Assembly (NCBI GenBank): GCA_015680685.1
Contig: MNCI01000175.1
Location: 165,544 to 194,400, forward strand
DNA length: 28,857 nucleotides
Source of the DNA: Gnetum montanum
Taxonomy: Eukaryota; Streptophyta; Gnetopsida; Gnetales; Gnetaceae
Reading direction: 5' to 3'
The position numbers and the translations under genes were made by a program. Each line of letters begins with the position of its first letter. Position 1 is the first letter of the stretch. The notes beneath the pieces were generated by a model. That model searched no databases and was not told the DNA's origin. It was given only the letters and a program-made list of their open reading frames with translations. Of this stretch, positions 1 to 10,153 are shown one piece after another.

Positions 1-1972
1 TCAAGGGTTGGTGGAACTGCCTTGGGTTACCTTGTGGATAAGGTATCCTTCTGGGTGTTTGCCATTGATTAAGATTTGGATTTAATGCATACACCCCAGA
101 CTCCTACAGATGTGAGATAATTGGACAACATCCCTTAGGATGGTCATAGTAGCAGACCTCACATCCACCATCATTGTCTGAATCAGAATTTTTAGCCGCA
201 TCGGAGTTAGAGATTTTGCCCTTACCCTTGTTATGTGCAGGGTTAAAGTTTCTCCGCTTGACTTTTCCTTTGTCACTACTTTGCTCATCCTTAGACTCCT
301 CTACAATTTTCAAAACTGTTTCTATTCATGAGTCTAAGGAATCCCACATTTGTTCTACCTTAGCCGATACCTCCGTCGTTAACTTTTGTATCGGCACGGT
401 TTTCCTGTTCACCAACTCTTCGAGTGGTGACTCATCCTCCTCATCACAGAATTTCACTCCCTTCTTGCGAAGGGAGGGATCGCGGTTGTATTCCTCTGCA
501 CTTTCTCTTTTCCATAGCTCACCCTCTTCTTGTGCTACTTGTTCCAACAATACTTCAACTTCTTAGGCTCTTAGTTGAGAGAGTCTCCCCTGGGCGTAAG
601 TCCCAAGATTTCTTCTCGTTTCATTTCGTAGCCCATCCACGAGGTGGCGAAGTTGATCCCGCTTAGCGTACCCATGGCCCAGGCAACGATGTAGCAATGT
701 GTAGTAATGGGCCATGACATCATCCAAGGATTCATGAGTTCCTTGTTTCCAGCCTTGGATCTGTTTATGCAAATTGGACAGTCTGGAGTACGTTTGATAT
801 TTGTCGTTGAATAATTCGAGCATCGTACTCCACCTCCTGATGGTCTCCGGTTCTAAGGACCGGTACCAGCTTTCTGCTTCTCTAATGAGTGTCCTTGGGA
901 ACAACTTGAGTTTCTGCCACTCATTGTCAATGTTCTGCAAGGCACAGGCATCGTGGAATGCCTATAAATGGTGTTGAGGATCAGCGTTGTATCCCCCTTC
1001 AAAACGTGGGATATTATTTATATCCAAACGCTTGATCCTACTATCCTTTAAATGCATTGTGGGAATTCTAACTGCCTCTCTAATGTCAAGCATGCTTCGG
1101 GTTGCGAAGAGGGGTTCGTCATGATTATCTCTTTCATGACTTCTGTGATGTCTACGTAGTGGTTCCCTATTCTCCCTACATCCTTGCACTTGTCCTAACT
1201 CCTCTCGACTTTCCTGTTGAGGCATTTCATCTCCTTTACCTTTATTCTCTGCGTTATGCCCATGGTGGCTGTGCCCAGATGTGGAAGGAGAGGGTGAATG
1301 ATGAGATGAAGGAGAAGAAGAAGGGGATCCATCACCATGGTGATGTTTCTTGCCTTCTCTTCGGCTGCTTCGGTCCCGACCGTTGCGACGATCAACGAGT
1401 CCGTCATTAGTGCGAGTGATTGTTCCTGCCGTGAACAGCTGGTGCTCACGGGGATCAGAGCCTGGAATATGTATCGTTGATCTAAGGCCCTGATGCCTAA
1501 CCTCTTCACTAGAGTGAGGAGGAGGAACATCATTTTCTAAGAAACCCGTTGTGAGGGGTTCCTCGTCTCCTATTTCACTAATGACGTGGGAAACCTTGCC
1601 CTTCAGTAGTGAATGTTGGCTCTCCTGCCTTGCATCCCGAATACGTTGGGCTTTTGTGGGTTGATAATCCCTCAGAGTGTAATCATCCGCAACGTATTCA
1701 GTAATCAGCTCTTGCATGCCATACCGTACCAAGGCACGGAAAAGCATGTTGGAAGCAGAGCGATCTGGGGGTAACACGATGTTACCTTGCATGTCTCTCC
1801 ACCGCAGTTGCTCATCTTGATGGAAAACAAAGGTAAAATCCGGCACATACTCATCGGGATGAGTATATGTGACCTTAGATTGTTGAGGACATGGTTGATC
1901 TCGGTTATCCGTATGATGCTGAATTTCTCCTGTATTGTCCTTAGGTGAGTTGATTTCGTGAGAAGAAGCCAT
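1..1972 (-). pseudogene. gag: gag of element A, one frame with four internal stops, truncated by the window edge
   Basis: Gag forms the virus-like particle that packages retrotransposon RNA. The start is the ATG at 1972, 127 nt inside the primer site, and the same reading frame then runs to base 1. It is interrupted at 962-964 (TAG), 563-565 (TAA), 326-328 (TGA) and 104-106 (TAG) with no frameshift between the pieces. Residues ~1-330 are a polar, His/Ser-rich N-terminal region. Residues ~325-470 (around 560-1000) are the retrotransposon gag domain, with FPRFEGG-like entry, LKLFPRTL, AESWYRSLEPETI and a helical tail. A charged Lys/Glu linker follows. Near 120-150 there is a cysteine motif CEVCYYDHPKGCC, a poor match to the usual CX2CX4HX4C zinc knuckle. 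All four stops can come from CAG, CAA or CGA by one C-to-T change. Confidence 0.85.
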
Positions 1973-2099
1973 TTCTATTGGTGTGCTAATTTCACCGTTA
2001 TTTATTGTTCTTGATTAACTGATTAACCCTAAGGTTCGTTTTAAGCTCACAACGATGTGAGTGATATCCCTTATGTTAAATTGGCGAAAAAACACTTAG

Positions 2100-2117
2100 T
2101 CCCCGGCAACGGCGCCA
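2100..2117 (-). other. Primer-binding site, tRNA-Asp
   Basis: The plus strand reads TCCCCGGCAACGGCGCCA, the 3' end of plant tRNA-Asp(GUC) including CCA, so the minus strand of the element is complementary over 18 nt. It sits one base inside the LTR end at 2119, the standard location for priming minus-strand DNA synthesis. Only the tRNA 3' end is present, so this is not a tRNA gene. Confidence 0.93.
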
Positions 2118-2536
2118 ATGATGAGTGGCGAGGTACCCCTACACTCCACCATACGAATACGAGCGTACACGCGCGATCCGGTCGAACTCCGCAGACTAAA
2201 TGCCTTAACGCCACAAGAAACACTTGGGGTTAATCGTTCGTTGTCTTCCCAGGCTTGCTTGTATGTGTCACGGTGTATGGTTAAGCAAGTCTGAGGTATG
2301 TGATTTTTTTGGTATTTTCGGCTTATCTTCTATGCTACCAGGAGAAAGGGTTGAGAAAACTAAACTAACTCTAACTAAGATCTAAGTCTAAATTAACTAG
2401 CGTCAGCATCCGTTCCCACTTGCCGGACACACCCTGAACTATGCAACTGCAGCTTACCAAACGCTAATCGTTACTGGGATCGCCACACGTAACGCAAGTG
2501 CTCGAAGTGGTCGTACTGAGGCACCTATTTAGCCTA

Positions 2537-2823
2537 CGTGTGATAAGCAGCCGATTCCTTAGCCAGCCGTACACACCCGTGGGTGCTCGTAACTAAGTCG
2601 TACTTATCACACGATCTAGCCTAGCAATGAGCAGCCGATTCCTCAACTAGCCGTACACATTAGACCCGGGAGTTACCAAGCGCAGAATCCTGGAATACGC
2701 TACTGGGTTACCAAGCATCCAATGCTCGTAATTGAGTCGTACTCATGCATTGCGTCAAGCAGCCGATTCCTTGACTAGCCGTACACGTCCGTAGACGCTC
2801 GTAATCAAGTCGTACTTGAACGC
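2537..2823 (-). repeat. Three structured repeat units in U5 of LTR A
   Basis: Units at 2537-2613, 2624-2752 and 2752-2823 share fixed segments (plus strand: CAGCCGATTC, TAGCCGTACAC, GCTCGTAA, TCGTA). Each is enclosed by an outer inverted repeat: CGTGTGATAAG/CTTATCACACG in the first, CAATGAG/CTCAT..ATTG in the second, GCGTCAAG/CTTGA.CGC in the third. The short arms flanking the fixed loops also differ between units but stay complementary within a unit (TAAG/CTTA, TGAG/CTCA, CAAG/CTTG). A weak fourth copy is visible near 2498-2520. The region lies downstream of the TATA box and would be in the RNA. Confidence 0.8.
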
Positions 2824-3065
2824 ACTAGGAAAGCAGTAAATGAAAGCAATAAATGAAACCACGTGCTGCAAGGTTTATCCAAACAAGTTCGTCTTTATTG
2901 CCGTACACAACTTGGGTTCAGGTTACAAGCTGCTCGAATAAAGAGCCGTTCACTCTAGGACTCCTACTGCGGGCACATGGGGAAAAATTCTAACTCTGGA
3001 GTGATCAATCTGCCAGAGCTTCGCTACACTAGCTAGGATTGGGAAATGAAGGGAGTGCCGCCTCT

Positions 3066-3073
3066 TATTTATA
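3066..3073 (-). promoter_or_regulatory. TATA box of LTR A
   Basis: TATAAATA on the minus strand, followed by GC-rich DNA where a transcript start would be expected ~30 nt downstream (about 3035-3040). A poly(A) signal AATAAA follows at 2899-2894, giving a plausible R region of ~150 nt. Confidence 0.6.
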
Positions 3074-3088
3074 GAAATGGCGGCGGGA

Positions 3089-3180
3089 CGCGATATCGCA
3101 TACGCGATATCGCAGGGATAGACGCGATATCGCAGGGATAGACGTGATATCGCATGGGATGTGATTACGCGATATCGCGA
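3089..3180 (-). repeat. Five GATATCGC palindromic motifs upstream of the LTR A TATA box
   Basis: Five copies of CGATATCGC (one is TGATATCGC) separated by short spacers such as AGGGATAGACG. They are self-complementary, contain clustered CpGs, and lie just upstream of the TATA box, where enhancer-like U3 repeats are often found. A promoter role is inference. Confidence 0.75.
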
Positions 3181-3203
3181 CACATGCAAGTCGCGTCTCA
3201 TCA

Positions 3204-4286
3204 GTTAGGCATGAAATTATCCCTTGTAGAAAACTCTAAAGTGTTTGTCAAAATTCATTTAGAGATTTGGTAACAACTAGTTTACAACCTCCATAGACAT
3301 TAAACCATTATAGCTAAAATATTATAACCTAAACATCATAGGAAAAATTATGCCTTAGTCCAAACCATGCATTAACTTAGAAAAAGTGTTAAAAGCTAGG
3401 AAAAAATGGCCATAGGAAAAAAACATGCTAAAATAGTAAAAATCTCTATTTCTCATGAAACCAACTTTAGAACATAGTTTACATCTTTAGGCATTCTTAA
3501 GGGCATGGAAGTTGGAAAGAAAAATCTCTAAGTATGTCAATAGGATCCATCTCCAAGGGGTGAAGTGCTACAACCAAAATTAAGCCTAATTAATAATGCC
3601 ATAGTTAAAAATTCAAAAAAAAATTCATGAAAGCTTTGATTTTAGTAAATCCACACTAAAGGAAGCCTAAAATCAAAATATTTTTAGCCATAGCTAGAAT
3701 AATGAAAACTACATAACCAATATCACATGAGTGATAGCTAGACTTGCACAACTGTAGCTGTCACCATAAACCCCCTTCCATGCATAGTTGGTAAAAAAAT
3801 TGCCAAAAATTTGTTTGAGCTCTAAATAGAGTGATTTCACAATTGTTTGAAAGTTTAAATTAAGCTCTATGTATCAATCCTTAGAAAATATTCAAAACCC
3901 CTATTTTTTATTCTGAAAAAATTTATAAACTTGGATGAAAATCTGAAAAAATGGCACAAACTCTAATGGCACAACCTAATTAAAATAGTCATAACTCCGT
4001 TGTTATGAATCCAAATCAGATGAGAACACAACAAATATAGAGCTTAAACATAATCCTAAAAAATAATAACCTTATAGTTTTCCAATGTCTAGCTATTTTT
4101 GTGATAAAAAATTAATAACTTTTCTTGTTTTCTCATCAAGAAAGCATTTAAAAAACACAATATTCATAAAACCTAATTTAGATTAGCCATGAATTAAAGC
4201 CTAAACAACCAAACAACCTTAAACCCATGTAAAAACCATTAAAATAGGGGATAGGATTTTTTAGAATTTAATTTTAATAAAATTAT
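3204..4286. other. AT-rich DNA without genes
   Basis: This is the stretch between LTR A and LTR D. It is very AT-rich, has no open frame of note on either strand, and contains many A and T runs. One stretch near 3985-4020 resembles phrases common in plant LTRs, so it may be an eroded repeat, but no boundary or coding content can be assigned. Confidence 0.5.
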
Positions 4287-5864
4287 TGTATCGACCGAAA
4301 AAGTCGACAGCTGGAAAACACCGAGGGGTTGGTGGACGTGACAATTTCAACCTCGTACCCGCAGGAGGGCCGTGCTGGGTGTGTGTAGATACAAGGCACC
4401 TTGAATGGTCTGGTCAATCAGACAGGGACTTACGTCAGCATCAATATAGCCTTTTGCAACATATACTTTTAGAAATAGAATGGAAACGGGAAATAATGCT
4501 TGAAAGTAAATAAAGTAGAAAATGCGACCACAATGCGAAGTAATGCTTGAGAATAAATAAAGTAGAGAAAAGATAATGCAAATGAGATAACAGGTAAGAA
4601 ATAAAGTAAAGTGTAGTTAGAAACATGCACCACTTCGAAGCTACAAACTTGCTCTGTCAAGATGGATACAGTCAGTTGCACAGCGTGATGAAGTGTAGAG
4701 ATCCTGAGAGTAACTAGGACATGTAGAGCAAAACAGACTGTGCGCTTGGACACAGACTCAGGTGTCAATAATGTGGGAATTCTACCAAGGTGGTAGAGGA
4801 ATGGTGGAATAGAATGTTAGCTAAAAATGCTAACTGTTTGTAGTGTCAAACAGAGAGCTCACAATGCTTGATGTTACAATGCTAGAGAGGAGAGAAGTTT
4901 TCAGAATTCAAGAAGTTCTCACCCTTTGAATATTGTTTTTTCAAAAAAAAAAAAATGCGAACTCCTTTACATGCTATTTCCTGGGGTATTTATAGGACTA
5001 AAGGGCACGCGTTGACTTGCTGGTGCCACTCATGCCATGTATGACCATTGGATCTATAAGACCATTGTAATGCAAACCTATCATGCAATAACTGTGAGCC
5101 TACCATGCCATAATGGTGCCCTCATCGTTTGGAGACATGCGCCAATGGTCTGATTAGGTGACGTGCATTGATGTCGCACAACCACCTGCATGCCTTGCTG
5201 TGATTTGTAGCGTAACATGCTTAGCGTAGCATAGCGCCTTGTTGCGCATTCTGCTACATGTGTGTTGCTTGCTACACTATGCTATGCTACGTAGCGTAGC
5301 GTAGCATAACAACTAGCCTTAGTTGCGAAAGTCTTGCCGATTTACAAACTTCGTCTTCTGCAATGCAAGTCTTGTGAACTTCACTGATTCTGCCCTTCGA
5401 GCTGCCTTCTGTCCCTTCCGTAGGATTACTACACCTTGCTGTGCCTTGTAGCTCAGTGTAGTATAGCAGCAGACATGGTCCGTCGCTTCCTGACAGAAAG
5501 GGACATCGTTGTAGAACTTGGAATTGGGCGAGGGAAATGATGGTGAAGCCGTTGCCATGCTACACTACGTGGCATAGCGTAGCATAGCAGTTTGTGACTT
5601 AGAAAACTTGCCAAACTATTTTTTGCGCATCCAAAATGTTGCTGCCAACTTCGCATGCCATTTTTGAGTAGGCTGTTGGTTGGGCAGGCTACTTTGGTGA
5701 ACAGGCAGGATGACATAGAACCTATCCATGCTCAAAGTAGAAAATTTGCCGAACTAGCTAGCCTAAAATTAGAACGTTCTCCTCCTGATGAACTATCGTG
5801 GTGCTGCGCGGACTGCAAGAGCCTGGTGAAGTAAGGATGACCCCACATTTTTTAGGGTGTTTCA
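4287..5864 (-). repeat. 3' LTR of element D (1578 bp)
   Basis: On the minus strand it starts TGAAACACCC at 5864 and ends TCGGTCGATACA at 4287. It aligns by eye, inverted, with LTR C (14330-16031) over its whole length: the same TGAAACA start, GGTCATCC, CTCTTGCAGTCCGC, the GCTACG palindromes, TTTGTAGCT..GAAG..TGCATG, GTAAGTCC and TCGGTCG.TACA end. A TATAAATA box is at 4994-4987 on the minus strand. The DNA after the end is ATAATTTTA, not a primer site, and a polypurine tract precedes the start, so this is a 3' LTR. Confidence 0.8.
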
Positions 5865-5880
5865 TTGGCCTCTTTTTGTC
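5865..5880 (-). other. Polypurine tract of element D
   Basis: The minus strand reads GACAAAAAGAGGCCAA directly before the LTR start TGAAACA. Element B has the matching AAACAAAGAGGGGCCAA before its own TGAAACA. This is where plus-strand DNA synthesis is primed. Confidence 0.75.
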
Positions 5881-6033
5881 GACGTTTGGAGAACAAGCTC
5901 GATAGATGTCCACAAAGAATACAAAACATCGTAGCAGGAAAAATGTTAAGGTTGTCACACGGTGAGTGTCGAGATGTTACTTGGCCACACTTGAGAGTGT
6001 TTTTACGCTACTATAGTGCTCGGGCGTATACGC

Positions 6034-6368
6034 TGCTACAGTGTCAGCATAAGCTACAGTGTCTCAGCGTAAGCTACAGTGTCAGCGTAAGCTACAGTGT
6101 CTCAGCGTAAGCTACAGTGTCAGCGTAAGCTACAGTGTCAGCGTAAGCTACAGTGTCTCAGCGTAAGCTACAGTGTCAGCGTAAGCTACAGTGTCAGAGC
6201 GTAAGCTACAGTGTCAGCGTAAGCTACAGTGTCAGCGTAAGCTACAGTGTCTCAGCGTAAGCTATAGTGTCAGCGTAAGCGTAAGCTACAGTGTCTCAGC
6301 ATAAGCGTAAGCTACAGTGTCAGCGTAAGCGTAAGCTACAGTGTCAGCGTAAGCGTAAGCTACAGTGT
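6034..6368. repeat. 18-bp minisatellite, about 16 copies
   Basis: Tandem copies of GCTACAGTGTCAGCGTAA. The length varies in a regular way: 18 bp, 20 bp where CT or AG is inserted (GTGTCTCAGC), and in the last four copies 24-26 bp through an extra GCGTAA. Degenerate copies flank both ends (6000-6035 and 6369-6415). It sits in the 3' untranslated stub of element D; tandem repeats in this place are a known habit of Tat/Ogre elements. Short open frames reading through it are by-products. Confidence 0.92.
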
Positions 6369-6697
6369 TTTTACGCTGCTAGAGTGTTCACGCTGCTACA
6401 GTGCCGTTATAGTGTTTTTTCAACAAAAACACATAAAATGAGCCTGTTTCAATGCCGAATTCGCTGCGATTCGCACCTACTTCAAACCAGTCTAAGTACT
6501 AAGGGCCACCAACATGAATCACCTCGTTTAAGGCATACCTTGTCATAATTTCATACTTAGCCAAATTTTCTCCCGATTACGCTGTACATGCAGGACACTT
6601 GAAAAAAAAAATTTCAGTGTTCACACGTCGGATAGTTTGCACACTTAGCCCGAAACACACTCGGCACTTGTTATACGTTGCCCTGTCACACATCACC
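6369..6697. other. Junction region between D and B, no gene seen
   Basis: It holds decayed minisatellite at the left, a run of A at about 6602-6611, and otherwise no recognised feature. No LTR end or primer site for element B could be found here, so the 5' LTR of B is absent or was lost at this junction. Confidence 0.5.
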
Positions 6698-9600
6698 ATG
6701 GAGTCATCCTTGACCTCTAACGCATGCGCCTTCATAGCCCCCACACAAGAACAGTATAACTATGTCTGTGTGAAGATTCAAGCCAACCTTCCTCTTGACA
6801 CCATAGAACAGGAGGCAAAACGAAACTTCGAGCACATATACATGGGAGGTCACGAATTCGTCCCCTCTGTATATGACATCATCCCCCTTTCTGAACCTCA
6901 GCATAAACTCATCTCCCAGCTCCTTCTGGCAAGGAGCCAAAACTCACGGCGACCCAATGAGGAGCCCCAAAACCAACATGATGTAGATGACTTCGAGGCA
7001 CAATCTGAACCTGAGGATTCACACCACACCCTCAGTCCCCATACTCACGTGAACCCATCGTTCCATCCTCGCATGGGACAGGCGGCCACTCACCAAGTGT
7101 CAACGAGCATACAAGCACCAGTATCCCAACAGAGATTACCCACCCCCATCTCCACCCAGTACATACCACACGTGCAAACGCATGGGGCCACTTTCACTAC
7201 ATTGGCCCCACACATCCAGGGTGTTACCTCACAGTTTATGGCTAGGCAAGGGGCCATACCCCTTATTCAACAACCCACTCACTTCAACGTGCCACACCCC
7301 ACAACCGCAACTCTGAACATCGCTCCACAGCAACAAATGATAGCCCAACAACCTCCCCAACCAACTAATTCGCCTACTACTCAAGAGGGGGCAGAAGCAA
7401 AACAAATGATGCAAACGTTAGCAGATGAGATAAAGCAACTCAGACCTGACAACACTGAACAAGTTAAAGTACTGGATTTCTATCGCGACAATCCAATTAG
7501 CTCTTCAGTGCCACTGTTAGCTTTACCCAAGGGAATTGCATTGCCCCAGTTAACCAAGTACAATGGGGAGGGAGATCCAAACTCTCACTTAGTCACGTTT
7601 TGATCAAAAACTCTATTGCTTCAAGCTTGGCCCCGCACAATCTTGCAAGTGTTCGCTATGGCCTTAACGAGCGTAGCCTTAGACTAGTACCAAGCCTTGC
7701 CTCGTAACTCCATATCCTCTCTGGAGGATTTGTTACATCAGTTCGTTACCCGGTTTAAGTACAACCTCAAGCCTGAAGCCACACTAGACAGTCTGATATA
7801 GGTGAAACAAGCACCACTTTAGCCTATGCAAAAGTTCATCCAACGATGGAGTGTAGCCCTTAACGAACTTCATGAGCCCATCCCTGAAAATTATTTGCTT
7901 ACAATTCTGAAGGGAGCTGTGAATGACTTCGTTAAGTCAAAACTGTACTACCTAAGTGCTCAAATGTTGAGCCAAGCGTTCACACAGATCAAGAACATTG
8001 AACAAGCGGCACAAACCAGCAATGACCCCGCCTATGTGGCTTACAAGAACCAACACATTGCCAAACAACAAACAACAATGGAAACTGTAACCGCAACCAC
8101 AAAAACAACTAACACTAGTACCAACCCGCCTGCAAACACAAGGGCCACCCCAAGGCCCAACTTTCAGCGCAAGGATCGCTCTAAGTGCACACCTCTACCT
8201 GCACGACCTTCTGAACTACTAGAGCAACTTCTTAGAACTGGGAAAATCCAATACAAACAAGTGGCGGAAAATGCCTATCGAAGACACGACAGGTACTGTG
8301 AGCTACTAAGGAATCCCACCTTAGCAGCACCAAACGAGCCCCCAGTTCCACGACACTTCAAGCTAGACCAATTTTGTCATTACCGCCAGATGTCTAGTCA
8401 TAATACCGCCACCTGTCGTGCGTTAAAGGATGATCTACAAGCAATGATAGAACGGGGCCAACTAAACACCCTGAATTAACCGAGCATAGATGATGCCCCC
8501 TATGTCATAAACTCCATTGGCATAGATAGTAAGCCTAAGCCTGTGCGGCAACCTTTTGTGATCCATGTGCCTCCCAGCAAGGCAAGAACCCCCTCCACCT
8601 CCACGAGCAAGGGGCCTCCCATTGTCATCAAGGTACCACCTAGAGCATCGACGACACCTTTCGTGGTCAAAGTACCACCAACATAGACGTCTGCTAAGAT
8701 GTTAAACTGGCAAGATTCAATACAATTCCGAGCTCCAAAGACACCCTTTGTGGTCAAAGTGCCACAACAGACGTCCGCTAAGACGTTAAACTGGCATGTT
8801 GCACCAATGACAACAGCAAAGAAACCCTTCATTATCAAAGTGCCACAACAAGCTAGTCAAACAACAACGACACCTTCCAAACTACCATTTGTCATAAAGG
8901 TGCCACCACGCGATGGCCTCTCACCTACCCAGTGCCCAACCGTAGGAAACATCTCAACCTCCCCTCCCTTAAGAGTCAACCCTACCAACAACACGGATAA
9001 GCCTACCAAATGGCAGCAGAAGAGGACAAACGAACAACGAACAATACCCACAGCTGAAACAAAGGATACACCTAATATACAACAACTAAACACTGGGGGC
9101 CCTACCCCTAATCCCAAACAAACCAGGCCCAAGCCCTCAACCCATATAGAGGCAACCAACACAACGGCAGACAACACAGACTTTGTAGCTACACTGGCCC
9201 AGGTGAAACAAACGCTCAAACAAAAGAACACAACCATGAGTTTGTACGACCTGGTCATGACGTCATCGGCTCATCGTGAAGCCTTAGCACAAACACTAGC
9301 GTCCATTCCTGTTACAGAGAACATCCCTGCTAACATGGAATCCATCCGTGCAACGATTTCACAACACACACCACAAGAATTGGGTTCCAACACCTTAGCC
9401 TTCCGTGACGATGCAGTTAAAGTCAACCCCAAACGAGGGGAAGTCACAACAGCTCCATTATCGATTAGTGTACGTGTTGGGCAATGTACCATTCGTAGAG
9501 TGCACGTTGATGACGGTGCGGCAACAAACGTAGTTCTATACTCCGTCATCGACAAACTAGGCATGGCAGATGAGATCATGCCAACAAAAACCATGTGTTT

Positions 9601-10153
9601 AAAATCTTTCAATGGATCATGTGTCACAGTTAAGGGCACAATCAACTTAGCCTTTGTGGCAGGTGAACAATTCCCCACTAGCGCAGAATTCACTGTCATA
9701 GAAGAGATGCCCAGTTTCAACATGATTCTTGGTAGACCTTGGCTAGCACAACAACGAGCCGTTTCCTCACCGATACATCAAGAAATCCACCTTCCATACG
9801 AAGGTGGACAAGTCATTATACATGGCGACAACACTCCTTTTCAAGCTGACCACAACATGGACATGTCACAGGTCTTGAAAGAGGAGCCTCTTGAAGCAAC
9901 ACCCACAACAACAAACACAACACCTAGAGCTAAAATGCCCGAACAAGGGGTAAAAACTGAAAGCCTCCTAGAGCAAACTAGCACGCCTCCTAGACCATGT
10001 CCGACTAAGAAACAACCACATAATCAAGACTCCCTTGCGGCCAAAGACACGTCTAATCCCCGCCCACTCTTCACCTTTGTTCGTTGTGCATACGTCACCT
10101 TAGTTTGCATTGCACTAGCTTGCACGCTTGCACGTGGCCCGAAAAGGCCTTAA
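6698..10153 (+). pseudogene. gag-pro: gag-protease of element B, single frame with six internal stops
   Basis: Polyprotein for particle formation and its processing protease. The ATG at 6698 (context ATCACCATGG) aligns with element C gag; one frame then runs 1152 codons. Stops are at 7601 (TGA), 7685, 7799 and 7820 (TAG), 8477 (TAA) and 8684 (TAG), with no frameshift. Order: N-terminal block (residues ~14-90, YNYVCVKIQANLPLD), Pro/Gln/Thr-rich linker (~90-235), gag domain (~255-460; FYRDNPI, LTKYNGEGDPNSHLVTF, QKFIQRWS), zinc knuckle near residue 560 (CHYRQMSSHNTATC), six PF(V/I)(V/I)KVP repeats (8550-8930), and a retropepsin-like domain (~875-1040) with VDDGAATNVV as active-site loop at 9506-9535 and ILGRPWLAQ. 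The usual Asp-Ser/Thr-Gly is Asp-Asp-Gly. The final stop lies inside the first hairpin of the downstream array. Confidence 0.88.

Larger units (their letters stand above)
1..3203 (-). mobile_element. Element A: Ty3/gypsy LTR retrotransposon, 5' part
   Basis: Reading on the minus strand the order is LTR (3203 to 2119), primer-binding site (2117 to 2100), a short leader and gag (1972 to the window edge). The pol genes and the 3' LTR lie outside the window, so target-site duplication and insertion age cannot be tested. A gag domain with a WY-R-S-L-E-P core plus a tRNA-Asp primer site suggests the Athila/Tat branch of plant Ty3/gypsy; the exact lineage is inference because no RT is visible. Gag is broken by stop codons, so this copy is inactive. 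Confidence 0.85.
2119..3203 (-). repeat. 5' LTR of element A (1085 bp)
   Basis: The inner border is fixed by the primer site. The outer border is inferred from a perfect 7-bp terminal inverted repeat, TGATGAG at 2119 and CTCATCA ending at 3203, with the TG..CA ends typical of LTRs. On the minus strand it holds five GATATCGC motifs (3089-3180), a TATAAATA box (3073 to 3066), an AATAAA signal (2899 to 2894) and a long U5 with structured repeats (2537-2823). The U3 would be only ~130 bp, which is short; the true LTR could extend into the AT-rich DNA beyond 3203, and the missing 3' LTR would settle this. Confidence 0.65.
4287..6430 (-). mobile_element. Element D: truncated Tat-like element, 3' LTR plus internal stub
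   Basis: Minus-strand fragment made of an LTR (5864 to 4287), the polypurine tract just outside it, and ~550 bp of internal DNA that includes the 18-bp minisatellite. The stub just upstream of the polypurine tract resembles the same position of element B (11720-11800), including a GTTTT-TA-TTCTTTGT segment, so D and B belong to one family. No coding sequence remains. The upper boundary near 6430 is uncertain; the next element (B) begins in the opposite direction. Confidence 0.65.

Noticed and set aside
2100-2117. tRNA-Asp gene
   Set aside because: Only the 18-nt 3' end including CCA is present; it is the primer-binding site next to the LTR.
6034-6368. Tandem 18-bp repeats as a CRISPR array
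   Set aside because: The copies are contiguous with no unique spacers, and the context is a plant retrotransposon.
7601-8686. Stop-codon reassignment or programmed UAG readthrough to explain many in-frame TAGs
   Set aside because: Stops also include TAA and TGA, hit invariant Trp and Gln positions that are intact in the sister element, and fit C-to-T decay.
8857-9723. Minus-strand open frames opposite gag-protease of element B
   Set aside because: They are shadows of the well-supported plus-strand gene and have no recognisable domain.
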